DNA of 64,000 nucleotides from Corynebacterium genitalium ATCC 33030 (GTDB lineage: Bacteria > Actinomycetota > Actinomycetes > Mycobacteriales > Mycobacteriaceae), in assembly GCF_000143825.1 (NCBI RefSeq), contig NZ_CM000961.1, positions 2,067,448 through 2,131,447 of the forward strand, read 5' to 3'. Of this stretch, positions 34,155 through 43,609 are shown one piece after another. A model generated the notes under the pieces. The model did not search any database. It saw only the letters and a list, made by a program, of their open reading frames with translations, and was not told where the DNA came from. Positions within the stretch are counted from its first letter, which is position 1. Each line of letters starts with the position of its first letter. A program made the translations under genes and the position numbers.

Positions 34155-34513
34155 TGCTGACTATTGCTTCACGCCTCGACGTCATGAACCGGCTCGGCCG
34201 GGCCATGGCGGATCCGACGCGTTCCAGAATCCTGATGACACTACTCGACGGCCCGAGCTACCCGGCCGTACTTTCGCGCGACCTGGGCCTGACCCGCTCA
34301 AACGTCTCGAACCACCTGACCTGCCTGCGTGACTGCGGCATCGTCGTTGCCGAGCCGGAGGGCCGCAAGACACGCTACGAAATCGCCGATCCGCACCTCG
34401 CGGCAGCGCTCAACGCGCTGGTGAACGCGACGTTGGCTGTCGACGAAAACGCCCCGTGCATCGACCCTGAGTGCTCGGTGCCCGGCTGCGGCGAGAAGGG
34501 AGAGGACGCATGA
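34154..34513 (+). CDS. cmtR: CmtR-type ArsR/SmtB metal-sensing repressor, copy 2
   Basis: This 119-residue copy keeps Cys57, Cys61 and Cys102. Differences from copy 1 include Gly for Asp at about 45 and Asn for Asp at about 87, neither at a metal ligand. Overlaps the ATPase start by four bases. Unlike copy 1 it has an intact triple-repeat operator. Confidence 0.92.
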   Translation: MLTIASRLDVMNRLGRAMADPTRSRILMTLLDGPSYPAVLSRDLGLTRSNVSNHLTCLRDCGIVVAEPEGRKTRYEIADPHLAAALNALVNATLAVDENAPCIDPECSVPGCGEKGEDA

Positions 34514-36402
34514 GCTCGGCGTGTGGATGCGAACACGAACCCGCCACGGAGATCGAAGAACTCGATCGGCCATGGTGGAAGGACCCCGAGTTGCTACTGC
34601 CGATCTTCTCCGGCGTAGCCCTCTGCGTAGGCCTGGCGCTGGGCTGGTCCGGGCTAGCGACACCCGCGACAGTACTGTTCTGGGTCGGCCTGCTGCTAGG
34701 GGCGTATACGTTCGCGCCCGACGCGATCCGAAACCTTGTCACGAAGCGCAAGCTCGGCATTGGTTTGCTGATGACCATCAGCGCGGTCGGCGCGGTAATC
34801 CTCGGTTACGTCGGAGAGGCCGCGGCGCTAGCGTTCCTGTACTCGATCGCCGAGGCGCTGGAAGACAAGGCGATGGACCGGGCGCAGGGCGGACTGCGGG
34901 CACTGTTGAAGTTGGTACCGCAGACCGCGACGGTGCTGCGCGACGGCACGTCGGTCGAGGTCGCAGCGAAGGACCTCGCGGCTGGCGAGCTTATGCTCGT
35001 GCGCCCCGGAGAGCGGATCGCCACGGACGGCATCATTCGGTCTGGGCGCTCCAGCCTTGACACCTCAGCGATCACCGGAGAATCCATTCCGGAGGAGGTT
35101 GCGCCCGGCGACGAGGTGCCCGCGGGAGCGATCAACTCCGCCGGTGTGCTGGAAGTCCAGACGACCGCAGCTGGAACGGACAACTCGCTGACCACACTCG
35201 TGGACCTGGTCGAGCAGGCGCAGGCGGAAAAGGGCGACCGCGCCCGGATCGCCGACCGGATTGCCCAACCCCTAGTGCCCGGGGTGATGATCCTGGCGGT
35301 GCTAGTCGGCGTGATCGGCTCGCTGCTGGGCGACCCCGAGACGTGGATCACCCGTGCGTTGGTGGTTCTGGTCGCAGCGTCGCCGTGCGCGCTGGCAATC
35401 TCCGTGCCGCTGACGGTCGTGGCCGCGATCGGCGCGGCCAGCCAGTTCGGCGTGGTCATCAAGTCTGGCGCGGCGTTCGAGCGGCTCGGCGGCATCCGTC
35501 ACCTGGCGGTGGACAAGACCGGAACCCTCACCCGCAACCAGCCCGAGGTTACCGGCGTGGTCCCGGCAGACAGGTTTGATCGGGCGCAGGTGCTTACTTT
35601 CGCGGCGGCAGTTGAGCAGCAATCGACGCACCCCCTCGCCGCGGCGATCGCGGCAGCGGGGCCCGAAGCGCCCGCCGCCCAGGACATCAGCGAGGAAGCC
35701 GGGCACGGCATCAGCGGCACCGTCGAAGGCCGACGGGTGCTGGTGGGCAGCCCCCGGTGGATCGACGCCGGGCCACTGAAGGCAGACGTTGAGCGCATGG
35801 AGTCCGAAGGCCAGACCTGCGTCCTAGTCACCGTCGATGACGCTCTCGCCGGAGCGATCGGTGTCCGCGACGAGCTGCGTCCCGAGGTTCCCGAAGCCGT
35901 GCAGACCCTGCGCGCCAACGATGTGGAAGTGAGCATGCTCACCGGCGACAACACTCGCACCGCCCGGGCGCTGGCTGAAATCGCCGGAATCGACGACGTG
36001 CGCGCCGAGCTGCGCCCTGAGGACAAGGCAAGCATCGTCGCCGAATTTTCCTCCAAGACGCCGACGGCGATGATCGGCGACGGCATCAACGACGCGCCGG
36101 CACTGGCGGGCGCGACGGTGGGCATTGCGATGGGAGCAACCGGCTCTGACGCCGCGATCGAGTCCGCTGACGTCGCCTTCACTGGCCACGACCTCCGGCT
36201 GATCCCGCAGGCGCTGCAGCACGCCCGCCGAGGCAGCAGGATCATCAACCAGAACATCGTGCTGTCTCTGGCCATCATCATCGTGTTGATGCCACTGGCG
36301 ATCAGCGGTGTGCTGGGCCTGGCCGCCGTCGTGTTGGTTCACGAAGTCGCTGAAGTCATCGTGATCTTGAACGGCCTGCGGGCTGCACGAGCGAAACGCT
36401 GA
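34510..36402 (+). CDS. P1B-type heavy-metal exporting ATPase, copy 2
   Basis: This 630-residue pump has the same TGES, SPC, DKTGTLTRN and GDGINDAP motifs as copy 1. I count about 22 substitutions against copy 1, several clustered in the N-terminal helices (for example Val for Ile and Ala for Glu near residues 37-47) and in the nucleotide-binding domain. Both copies look intact, so both may work. The following flavoprotein gene is reduced to a scrap. Confidence 0.9.
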   Translation: MSSACGCEHEPATEIEELDRPWWKDPELLLPIFSGVALCVGLALGWSGLATPATVLFWVGLLLGAYTFAPDAIRNLVTKRKLGIGLLMTISAVGAVILGYVGEAAALAFLYSIAEALEDKAMDRAQGGLRALLKLVPQTATVLRDGTSVEVAAKDLAAGELMLVRPGERIATDGIIRSGRSSLDTSAITGESIPEEVAPGDEVPAGAINSAGVLEVQTTAAGTDNSLTTLVDLVEQAQAEKGDRARIADRIAQPLVPGVMILAVLVGVIGSLLGDPETWITRALVVLVAASPCALAISVPLTVVAAIGAASQFGVVIKSGAAFERLGGIRHLAVDKTGTLTRNQPEVTGVVPADRFDRAQVLTFAAAVEQQSTHPLAAAIAAAGPEAPAAQDISEEAGHGISGTVEGRRVLVGSPRWIDAGPLKADVERMESEGQTCVLVTVDDALAGAIGVRDELRPEVPEAVQTLRANDVEVSMLTGDNTRTARALAEIAGIDDVRAELRPEDKASIVAEFSSKTPTAMIGDGINDAPALAGATVGIAMGATGSDAAIESADVAFTGHDLRLIPQALQHARRGSRIINQNIVLSLAIIIVLMPLAISGVLGLAAVVLVHEVAEVIVILNGLRAARAKR

Positions 36403-36549
36403 GGCTGTGACCGGCAAGTCTTATAAGAGTTAAACCACGCGCCGAGCGCACACACGTTGGACCAGGCGAGTCATTCGAGTTCACCACCTGGTCCTTCTCG
36501 ATGCGTGCAGGCACGGGAACTGTGGGTGAACCTAATAGTTCAACGGCCC

Positions 36550-36615
36550 GATACCGCTTGCAGATTCTACACACGAGGTAGCGGAATGGACCGAGGCCGA
36601 ACGAAAACCGGAGTT
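36550..36615 (-). pseudogene. Scrap of the flavin monooxygenase gene
   Basis: The stretch with GCAGATTCT and GAGGTAGCGGAATGGACCGA matches 26308-26375 inside the flavoprotein gene, showing that module D-E once carried the same third gene as module A-B. Nothing else of it is left. The rest of 36403-36942 holds no gene. Confidence 0.65.
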
Positions 36616-36676
36616 AGAGACAGCGCTCTTCAACCTCCCCCCCCCCAATAACGCGAAACGTCATTAACGCTCCGCG

Positions 36677-36708
36677 TTACACATTAAATTTGAATTCAAC
36701 GGAGTGGC
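36677..36708 (-). repeat. Displaced ychF 3'-end copy E
   Basis: The minus strand reads AFFRHSVEFKFNV-stop (TAA). A higBA-operator-like palindrome (AACGCGAAACG, CGCTCCGCGTT) lies directly to its left, as at copy B. Confidence 0.78.
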
Positions 36709-36942
36709 GAAAGAAGGCTACCTCACTCAGTTGTAAGCGATTCGAGAAACCTGAAAAGTGTGCCGCAAGGCGTTTTCTGCTCGGAAAGGCAACCTCCGCA
36801 GGCTAGATCGCTCCCCGTCACGAAGAGCTGGCACCGCCGAAGTTGCCCTCACGCCAGATTCGGACTCATTCTCACAGTCAGTCGCGGAACGAAAACCAAC
36901 TGAGCACGGTCCTGGCTGCAGCTAGAACTGTTGGTGCCGAAA

Positions 36943-37917
36943 CTAAATACCATCTTCTAACCGCTGGCGAAGCACGACTTCTTCTTCATCGCTGAGCCCG
37001 GCAAGTCTTTCACCGTGTTGTTCCTCTTCGAATCGCAGCGCATCCGCCAATGTTTCTTTCAACGGGCGAATCCGCAGGCCCGCTTCGTAGGCTGCGGTGC
37101 AATCGAGTAGCGCGATGTTGCGAAACTGTTCACCTGGTACCCACAACGGCAACGATTTTGGGCCCATCCACGGGGTTACATCATTAGCGAGAAGCAGTTC
37201 ATCAGAGCAAGGTCGCTCCGTAGACTCCGATGCGGTTAACTCCCGCGAAATCTTGAACACATCGGACAAGGAAGTAGCAAACCCCGTAGCATTAAAGGTT
37301 CCGAAAGTCCCGACTTCTGCGGACTCAACTATCCAGCCTGCAAGGTCTTTCACATCGATCATAGCGACGGGAAACGCCGGGTCTGGGACGATCACGTTCT
37401 CACCCGTGGGATGCGCGAAGCGCCACGGATAGTAACCACTGCGCCCTGTTTCGTCGCCGTAGCCGGCGATCAGACCGGGTCGAACTACCATTACCGACCG
37501 ATTTGTGCTTCGATAAGTCGTTTCGCAAGCAGACTTTGCGGCTGGGTACTGCCCCATGTTCTCCATGTAGTCAATTTCAAGCGGAGCGACTACAGAATCA
37601 GACTCGGAAGAAATACTTCCCTGATCCTCATATACGCTGCTCGAAGACACAAATATACGATGCTTGGCCTGGAGTTTCGCCGCCGCATCCCGCGCATGCT
37701 TCGGCTGACTCGTCAGATCCACAATGGTGTCCCAAGTTTTCCCCGCAACCTCATCGTACGCACCGTCACGGTCACGGTCTGAACTCACAAATTCGGTTCC
37801 GTTGGGAACCTTCCCGTTACCCCGCGCGAGGCAAGTAACTTGATGTCCTCGCTCGACTGCTGCAAACGCAATGTGCCCTCCAAGGAAACCGGTACCACCG
37901 AGCAACAAAAAGTTCAT
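36943..37917 (-). CDS. NAD-dependent epimerase/dehydratase-like protein, copy 2
   Basis: This 324-residue protein has MNFLLLGGTGFLGGHIAFAA, SSSSVYED and YPAAKSACETTY in the same order as copy 1 at 18673, with VVRPGLIAGYGDETG and GRSGYYPWRFAHP in common. The two are clearly paralogs but well diverged. The Met at 37917 starts the Rossmann strand. It fills the space between displaced ends E and F alone. Confidence 0.85.
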   Translation of the reverse strand: MNFLLLGGTGFLGGHIAFAAVERGHQVTCLARGNGKVPNGTEFVSSDRDRDGAYDEVAGKTWDTIVDLTSQPKHARDAAAKLQAKHRIFVSSSSVYEDQGSISSESDSVVAPLEIDYMENMGQYPAAKSACETTYRSTNRSVMVVRPGLIAGYGDETGRSGYYPWRFAHPTGENVIVPDPAFPVAMIDVKDLAGWIVESAEVGTFGTFNATGFATSLSDVFKISRELTASESTERPCSDELLLANDVTPWMGPKSLPLWVPGEQFRNIALLDCTAAYEAGLRIRPLKETLADALRFEEEQHGERLAGLSDEEEVVLRQRLEDGI

Positions 37918-38040
37918 GTCCCTAGTTGTACACGAAACCTTCTCACACGTGACCAGTCCTAATCCCAGCGCATCCAAGCTGGAATAAGATGTCAGAGCAG
38001 GATTACCCCACCATCTGCCAGAGCTTCTTATTCGGCTAAC

Positions 38041-38072
38041 CTACACATTGAACTTAAATTCCACGGAGTGTC
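38041..38072 (-). repeat. Displaced ychF 3'-end copy F, outer end of the youngest element
   Basis: The minus strand reads VIYRRHSVEFKFNV-stop (TAG). Its DNA is the closest of the six to the living ychF end (ACATTGAA and AAATTCCAC shared or nearly so). It should be the far attachment site of the element ending at 58.16 kb. Confidence 0.8.
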
Positions 38073-38150
38073 GTCGATAAATAACCGCTCGATGCGTAAG
38101 TGCGGCAGCTGATGCGCTGTAGCGGAATCTACAACGACATACCGCTAAAA

Positions 38151-38470
38151 ACAGACAACATATGGTGGTGCACAGAAACACACCTATGTTCTGCGGAAAA
38201 CCTATAGGGTGCGTTGTTAAAAACCGCTATGCGCGGAAAACATATAGGGTTCACAGACCCGGCCCCAGCCCCTTCAATATCCTGAGCCTCGAAAAAATGA
38301 AAAAAATGAAAGGTTGGTCTGTCCCCACTATTCATTTTTTCATTTTTCCGGAGTACACCGGCAGCGGCCTCTCAGACCGGCGCTGTGTACCCCATAGGTT
38401 TTCCGCATAGACCCGTATATTCCGCAGAACCGATGTGTGATTCCGTGAAACATAGATGTGTTTCCGTGAA
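38151..38470. other. Candidate replication origin with iterons
   Basis: GCGGAAAACCTATAGGGT (38193-38210) recurs with one change at 38233-38250 and inverted as ACCCCATAGGTTTTCCGC (38389-38406). Between them an AT-rich inverted repeat pairs 38291-38310 with 38331-38348 (A/T runs with ATGAA and TTCAT). Further GTGTTTCCGTGAA-like words follow to 38470. This is the layout of an iteron origin with an easily melted segment, next to replication genes. The remaining bases to 38788 hold no gene. Confidence 0.5.
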
Positions 38471-38788
38471 CCCGCGATGTTTTCCACGCAGAGCGCGCCA
38501 CAGCGCCGTCAGCGAAGCGCAGCCGCTGCGTGAACAGATATTCACAAAAAGCTTGCGCAATGCGCGCCCGCTCCGTAGGATAGGTGGCAGACCGTACGTT
38601 GCGACTGATCACAGGCATGATCGCGCCAGCGACGTGCGGGGGATTACCCCGAGGATAATTCATAAAGAGGCTTGCCCTCGACCGTGATAGGCGCGGTTCC
38701 TCCGAGATACTCGTTTCGTTACCTGCTAGTGACGTGAACCTCACAGACCAAGGAATCGATCTGTTCGACAAACCTTGGAGTGTTTTTC

Positions 38789-39091
38789 ATGTCTGCACCA
38801 AGCACCGCCACGTTGGCACCGCGTTTTTACACGCTGCAGGAACTTACTGATCTTGGCCTCGGCTCCGAATCGACGTTGCGCAAGGCCATTAAAGAAGGTC
38901 TGCTGCCTTTCCACCGCTTCGGGTCGGGTTACCGCATTAGCCAAGACGATCTCGACGCCTATCTCATGGCCGCGCGTCGGCCGGCCCCTCAGCTGTTCGA
39001 CAGCTTCGTCGATGCCGTTGCAGAAGCAGCGCCTCGCCTCACCAATGACCAGCGACAGCAGCTTGTCACGGTGCTGGGAGGTGCTGCTTAG
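38789..39091 (+). CDS. Small helix-turn-helix DNA-binding protein (excisionase-like)
   Basis: This 100-residue protein starts with a MerR/excisionase-type HTH: FYTLQELTDLGLGSESTLRK, then AIKEGLLPFHRFGSGYRIS (about residues 12-52), followed by a helical tail. Such proteins act as excisionases or copy-control regulators. It is followed two bases later by the replication protein gene, so the two are co-expressed. GGAG lies nine bases before ATG 38789. Confidence 0.78.
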   Translation: MSAPSTATLAPRFYTLQELTDLGLGSESTLRKAIKEGLLPFHRFGSGYRISQDDLDAYLMAARRPAPQLFDSFVDAVAEAAPRLTNDQRQQLVTVLGGAA

Positions 39092-39093
39092 CT

Positions 39094-42000
39094 ATGGACA
39101 CAAAGAAAAAGACCCCCGTGGGCAGCGGGGGGCAAACAGAATTTTCGCAAAACCAGGACGCGGAAGTTTCTGCGTCTAATGATACCGTTATGGTATCTGA
39201 TGGTCAAGCGGATGATACAGATTCGTGTGAATACACCGTGACGCCGAAGCTCACCGACGAGCACCTCGACGAGTTGCGCAGCAGCGCGATCTCGGACGAC
39301 GTCATCGAGTCCAGCGGCATCTACTCAGCGCGCACCGTCGAAGCCGTGCCTGCCCCGCTTCGCTATCTCGCCGAGAACAACCCCGCTGCCCTGCCCATGC
39401 TGGTCGTTCCGATGGAAGAGGTCGGCGCTGGGACCACGTATCAAGTCAAGCCGCAGCCTGGCTCAGTGTGCGACAGCAAGGGCCGGCCGAAGAAGTATGT
39501 CGGTCCCGCCAAGGACAACGAGTGGGGCACACCACCGCCTGCGCTGACGGTGCTGCGCGCTGTCACTGACGACACAAAGCGCGTGTGCATCGTCGAGGGT
39601 GCGAAGCAAGCGTTCGCTGCGCTGTCGCACACCGACGAAACAACCGCCGTCTACCGGATCGCCGGCATCTGGAGCTGGAAAGGTATGCAGAACTACGCAG
39701 TGCTTGCACAGTTCATGGACCTGCCCGTTTACATCATCCCTGATGCTGACGCGAGCACGAATCGGTACGTCTACGACGGTGCACGGGAGTTTCGGGAGCT
39801 GCTTGTGCAGTGGGGTGCAACCCCTGTGCGCTTTGTGCAGGTTCCAGGTCGAGACAAGCAAGGTCTGGACGATGTGCTTGCCGAGATGCCCGAAGACAGT
39901 CGCGCGAAGATGCTCGACATGTGGGTCGACAAGGCGCAGGACAAGCCCGCACGCAAGATGCCGAAGATGCCCGAGCTGGACGAGAGCGAAACCATCGCAG
40001 AAGTGCTGGAGGAAAAGCTCGACGAGAACAACCTGCGTCACACGACAGTGATCGACTGCAACGAGGGCACGCCGCAAGCTCGCCGCGAGATGATGCTGCA
40101 GGCGGTCTACAAGATGCACGGAAGGAAGTCGCTATTCCGGCAGGAGAACACTGCTGTTGAGATGCTGCCGCGTACCGAGCCTGAAGAAATCTTTGAGGTA
40201 ACTGACGGCAAAAGCCAGCCTGAGGATAACCGGCGTGCGATCGTGAAGGTCACACGTGCAAACGGTTTGAGCCTTATCTGCGATGCGGTCACGCTGTATT
40301 ACACGACAAAACATTCCGTGCAGTTTGTCGATCCAACGACCAAAGACATCGACACGATCTTTCAGCCGAAGTGGGCGAAGCAGCTGCCGCATCTCAACGG
40401 CCTTGTTTTCACGCCGATTGTCACGCCGAGCGGGCGGCTTGTCTTAACGTCTGAGTTTGAGCCGGAGACGGGTCTGTTCGTCGATCTCGACGATGATGTC
40501 GCAGATCTCGATATCCCCGAAAACCCGACTGACGAGGATGTCGCTTGGGCCAAAGAACGTCTTGAAGATTTGTTCTGCGACTTCCCGTTGAAAACCCCTC
40601 AAGATCTCAGCCGTGTCATGGCGCTCATCATGAGCATGGTGTTTCGACCCTCGGTGTCGATTTCGCCGGCGTTTTTGTTCTCTGGCTCCGGCCCAGCCGT
40701 GGGTAAGGGCATGATGGCATCTGCAGTGTCGACGTTGGTCACTGGTGCGCCTGTTCCGGTGACGAAGTGCCCGTCAAAGGACGATGAGTTCGAGAAGGTG
40801 CTCACGGCGATGTTGATCCAGGGCAAAACCCTGGTGATGTTTGACGAGCCTGGCGGTGTGATCGACTCGAAAGCCTTAGCCGCAGCTATTACCGAAAAGA
40901 CGCACTCCGGCCGTGTGCTTGGTGAATCGCGCACGGTGAGTGTGCCGAACGTGATGCAGATGATTTTTGCGGGCAACAACGTAGCAGTGTCTCGGGATCT
41001 GGCCCGACGCTTCGTGTATATCGATTTGGTGGTCCAGTCTGACTTTGCGGAGGCGCGAAGCGGATTCAAGTACCCGCAGCTCAACGCATATATCAAAGAG
41101 CACCGGCGTGAGTTGATGACCGCTGTTCTTACCCTGGTGCAGGCATGGATCGCAGCGGGGCGGCCCCTGCCTCGCGACGGTATGCCGACGGGTGGTTTTG
41201 AGCAGTGGTACAAGTGCGTTGGTGGTGTCCTCACACACGTCGGCTACGGCGATTTCATGGATGGTGTCGCCGAGCAGCGCCGTGTACGCAATGACGGCGA
41301 GTTGGCCGATATCCTGCATCTGTACTGGCTCTACACCAAGGTGCAAGGCTCCGGGGACTACCCGAACGGTTTTCGCGGGTATGACATCCAGCAGATCATC
41401 GCCAAGATCAAAGAACAGGACGATCTCGATTCCGCAGACACGGCGTGGGCCAAACTCGGGATGGATGATCCCCATGTGCCGCTGCCTGCAGATATTTATG
41501 GCACCGACGACGCCCGGGCCTTTGCGTTGGAGCGTGCGTACCTGAGTTTGAACAACCGCACGCTTGAGGGATTAGCTATCGAAAGCCTTGAGGTCCCGAA
41601 GTACGCCGAACGCCGGTTCAAGGTCGTGTGGCGCGGCAAGCCGGAAGACGATCCGCTCGGCGGTGGTGGTCCGCTCGGCGGAGGAGACGACGGTGACGAT
41701 GGCGGTACTCCCCCGCCCTCCCCGGCACCGACACCTGCGCCAGCTCCAGCTCCAGCAGCAGATGAGCCTGTCGCACCTGCAGCACCGGCTGACAGCACCA
41801 CTGTCGTGTTCGATCTTGAGACTGGCAGCGCAGATGACCAGCACGTCACCGATGATCCTGGCTTCGTGCGTCTTGCCACGTACTCGGTAGGCGGCGCCGA
41901 GCCGGTGGCGACCACCGACATCGCAGGTGAGCTGATCCCGCTGCTAGAACAGGCGGACACCATCGTCGGACACAACATCGTGCAGTACGATCTGCCAGTG

Positions 42001-43518
42001 CTGCAGCGTCTCTACGGCCTCGACGTCGGTGCGCTGATCAAGGCTGGCAAGGTGCGCGACACACTGATCATGGTCCGCCTGGCTTCTGGTGGTAATCGCA
42101 ACCTCGAGTACAACCTCGACGCTGTTGCCCATAGGTGTGGCGTCGACGGCAAGCTGCTGGCAGGTAGCGAGTCTGCGCTCAAGGCGCTGGCGAAGCAGTA
42201 CGGCGGCTTCGACAAAATCCCGGTGGACAACCCCGAGTACGTCGAATATGCCCTGCAGGACGTGCGTGCCAACGGGGCGGTCTATGAAAAGCTGTTACCG
42301 GCCACGATCGAGGCTGTCGGCGAGGACTATCTGCGCCGTGAGCACGAGAAAATGCACTCATTGAGCGTTGTCGAGTCCCACGGTGTGCGCGTAGATACAG
42401 CCAAGGTCGACGCCTTCATCGCAGAGGAAGCACAGACCAAGGCCGAGATCCGCGCCTGGCTCGTCGATACCGTCGGTATCCCCGACGAGGGCAAGGCCCC
42501 GTGGGCCTCGGCTGCGGGCAAGCAGGCGATTGCCGAGTACTTAGAACGGTTCGGTGTTGCCGCACCACGCACGGCCAAGGGTGCGATCAGCACCAGTGCG
42601 AAGGCACTCAATGACTTGGCCGAGGCACACGCCGACGTGCCCGAGGTCGTCGAGCTGGCAGCAAAGATGGAGACACTGCTGCAGTCCTCCACCCCGGCGA
42701 CGACGATCAAGAAGTACCTGCGCGGTGAGCGGGTGTATCCACACATCACGTCGAGTCAGGCCACGGGCCGGCTGAGCACGACGAACCCCGGCATGACGGT
42801 GTTCGGTTCTCGCGATGAGCGGCTCATCCGCCAGCGCGAGATGATCGTGGCCGATAGCGCCGACGAGGAACTGATCTCGGTGGATCTGTCGCAGATCGAC
42901 GCGCGCTGCATGGCAGCGGGTAGTGGAGATGCCGCCTATGCTGCCCTCTTCGCCCCTGGCCGTGATGCACACACGGAGATGGCGATTCGCGTCTTCGGTG
43001 ACGCGGCGCGCAGGTCTGACGCGAAGGCGCTCGGCCACGCCGCGAACTACGGCATGGGACCAAAGAGTTTTGCAGCCCACGCTGGCATCTCCGAGGTCGA
43101 GGCGAAGGAGCAGCTGGACCGTTTGCATTTCGAGTTCCCGCAACTCGAAGCGTTCAAAGACCACTTGCGTAAGCACGCTAAGGCACTCGGCTGGATCGCC
43201 ACTGGCTTTGGACGCCGCGTCGCGGTAGACCGTGCCAAGGCGTACACCCAAGCCCCGGCGGCCTACGGCCAAGGCACGGCCCGAGACGTGTTCTTAGAAG
43301 GCGTGCTGAACCTGCCTGCCGAGGTGCTAGAGATGGTGCGCATCTTCGTCCACGACGAGATCGTGCTCTCGGTCCCACGGGAGCGTGCAGAGGACATCAA
43401 GCAGACCGTGATGGATGCGTTCAAGGCTGTGACACTGCCCTGTAAGGGTGACGTCGATGTGCCGGTGCTGTCCGACTCAGCTGGCCCCGCTGAGTCCTGG
43501 GCTGGGTGCAAGGACTGA
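39094..43518 (+). CDS. Replication fusion protein: Toprim/DUF3854, AAA ATPase, 3'-5' exonuclease and family A DNA polymerase
   Basis: This 1,474-residue protein appears to hold most of a replisome in one chain. Residues about 160-270 form a Toprim/DUF3854-like primase domain (RVCIVEGAKQAF, VYIIPDADAS). Residues about 520-720 hold an AAA or D5-type helicase ATPase (Walker A SGPAVGKG near 532, Walker B LVMFDEP near 580). A Pro/Ala linker (about 870-900) leads to a DEDD exonuclease (VVFDLETGS near 903, GHNIVQYDLP near 958, YALQD near 1051) and a family A polymerase with motif A VDLSQIDAR (about 1262), motif B RSDAKALGHAANYG (about 1306) and motif C VHDEIV (about 1417). All catalytic acids are present. 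Whether the Toprim part is an active primase is not certain. Confidence 0.9.
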   Translation: MDTKKKTPVGSGGQTEFSQNQDAEVSASNDTVMVSDGQADDTDSCEYTVTPKLTDEHLDELRSSAISDDVIESSGIYSARTVEAVPAPLRYLAENNPAALPMLVVPMEEVGAGTTYQVKPQPGSVCDSKGRPKKYVGPAKDNEWGTPPPALTVLRAVTDDTKRVCIVEGAKQAFAALSHTDETTAVYRIAGIWSWKGMQNYAVLAQFMDLPVYIIPDADASTNRYVYDGAREFRELLVQWGATPVRFVQVPGRDKQGLDDVLAEMPEDSRAKMLDMWVDKAQDKPARKMPKMPELDESETIAEVLEEKLDENNLRHTTVIDCNEGTPQARREMMLQAVYKMHGRKSLFRQENTAVEMLPRTEPEEIFEVTDGKSQPEDNRRAIVKVTRANGLSLICDAVTLYYTTKHSVQFVDPTTKDIDTIFQPKWAKQLPHLNGLVFTPIVTPSGRLVLTSEFEPETGLFVDLDDDVADLDIPENPTDEDVAWAKERLEDLFCDFPLKTPQDLSRVMALIMSMVFRPSVSISPAFLFSGSGPAVGKGMMASAVSTLVTGAPVPVTKCPSKDDEFEKVLTAMLIQGKTLVMFDEPGGVIDSKALAAAITEKTHSGRVLGESRTVSVPNVMQMIFAGNNVAVSRDLARRFVYIDLVVQSDFAEARSGFKYPQLNAYIKEHRRELMTAVLTLVQAWIAAGRPLPRDGMPTGGFEQWYKCVGGVLTHVGYGDFMDGVAEQRRVRNDGELADILHLYWLYTKVQGSGDYPNGFRGYDIQQIIAKIKEQDDLDSADTAWAKLGMDDPHVPLPADIYGTDDARAFALERAYLSLNNRTLEGLAIESLEVPKYAERRFKVVWRGKPEDDPLGGGGPLGGGDDGDDGGTPPPSPAPTPAPAPAPAADEPVAPAAPADSTTVVFDLETGSADDQHVTDDPGFVRLATYSVGGAEPVATTDIAGELIPLLEQADTIVGHNIVQYDLPVLQRLYGLDVGALIKAGKVRDTLIMVRLASGGNRNLEYNLDAVAHRCGVDGKLLAGSESALKALAKQYGGFDKIPVDNPEYVEYALQDVRANGAVYEKLLPATIEAVGEDYLRREHEKMHSLSVVESHGVRVDTAKVDAFIAEEAQTKAEIRAWLVDTVGIPDEGKAPWASAAGKQAIAEYLERFGVAAPRTAKGAISTSAKALNDLAEAHADVPEVVELAAKMETLLQSSTPATTIKKYLRGERVYPHITSSQATGRLSTTNPGMTVFGSRDERLIRQREMIVADSADEELISVDLSQIDARCMAAGSGDAAYAALFAPGRDAHTEMAIRVFGDAARRSDAKALGHAANYGMGPKSFAAHAGISEVEAKEQLDRLHFEFPQLEAFKDHLRKHAKALGWIATGFGRRVAVDRAKAYTQAPAAYGQGTARDVFLEGVLNLPAEVLEMVRIFVHDEIVLSVPRERAEDIKQTVMDAFKAVTLPCKGDVDVPVLSDSAGPAESWAGCKD

Positions 43519-43609
43519 TGCGAGGTGGTCGAGCTACTGCACACGCGCGGCCCGCCGCCGTGTACCCACGCTGATGAAGAAATTGTCCCTCAACCAAGGA
43601 GAAGATCCA

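Noticed and set aside
38151..38470. CRISPR array, from the repeated GGAAAAC.TATAGGGT words
   Set aside because: Only three words, irregular spacing, one inverted, and no cas genes.
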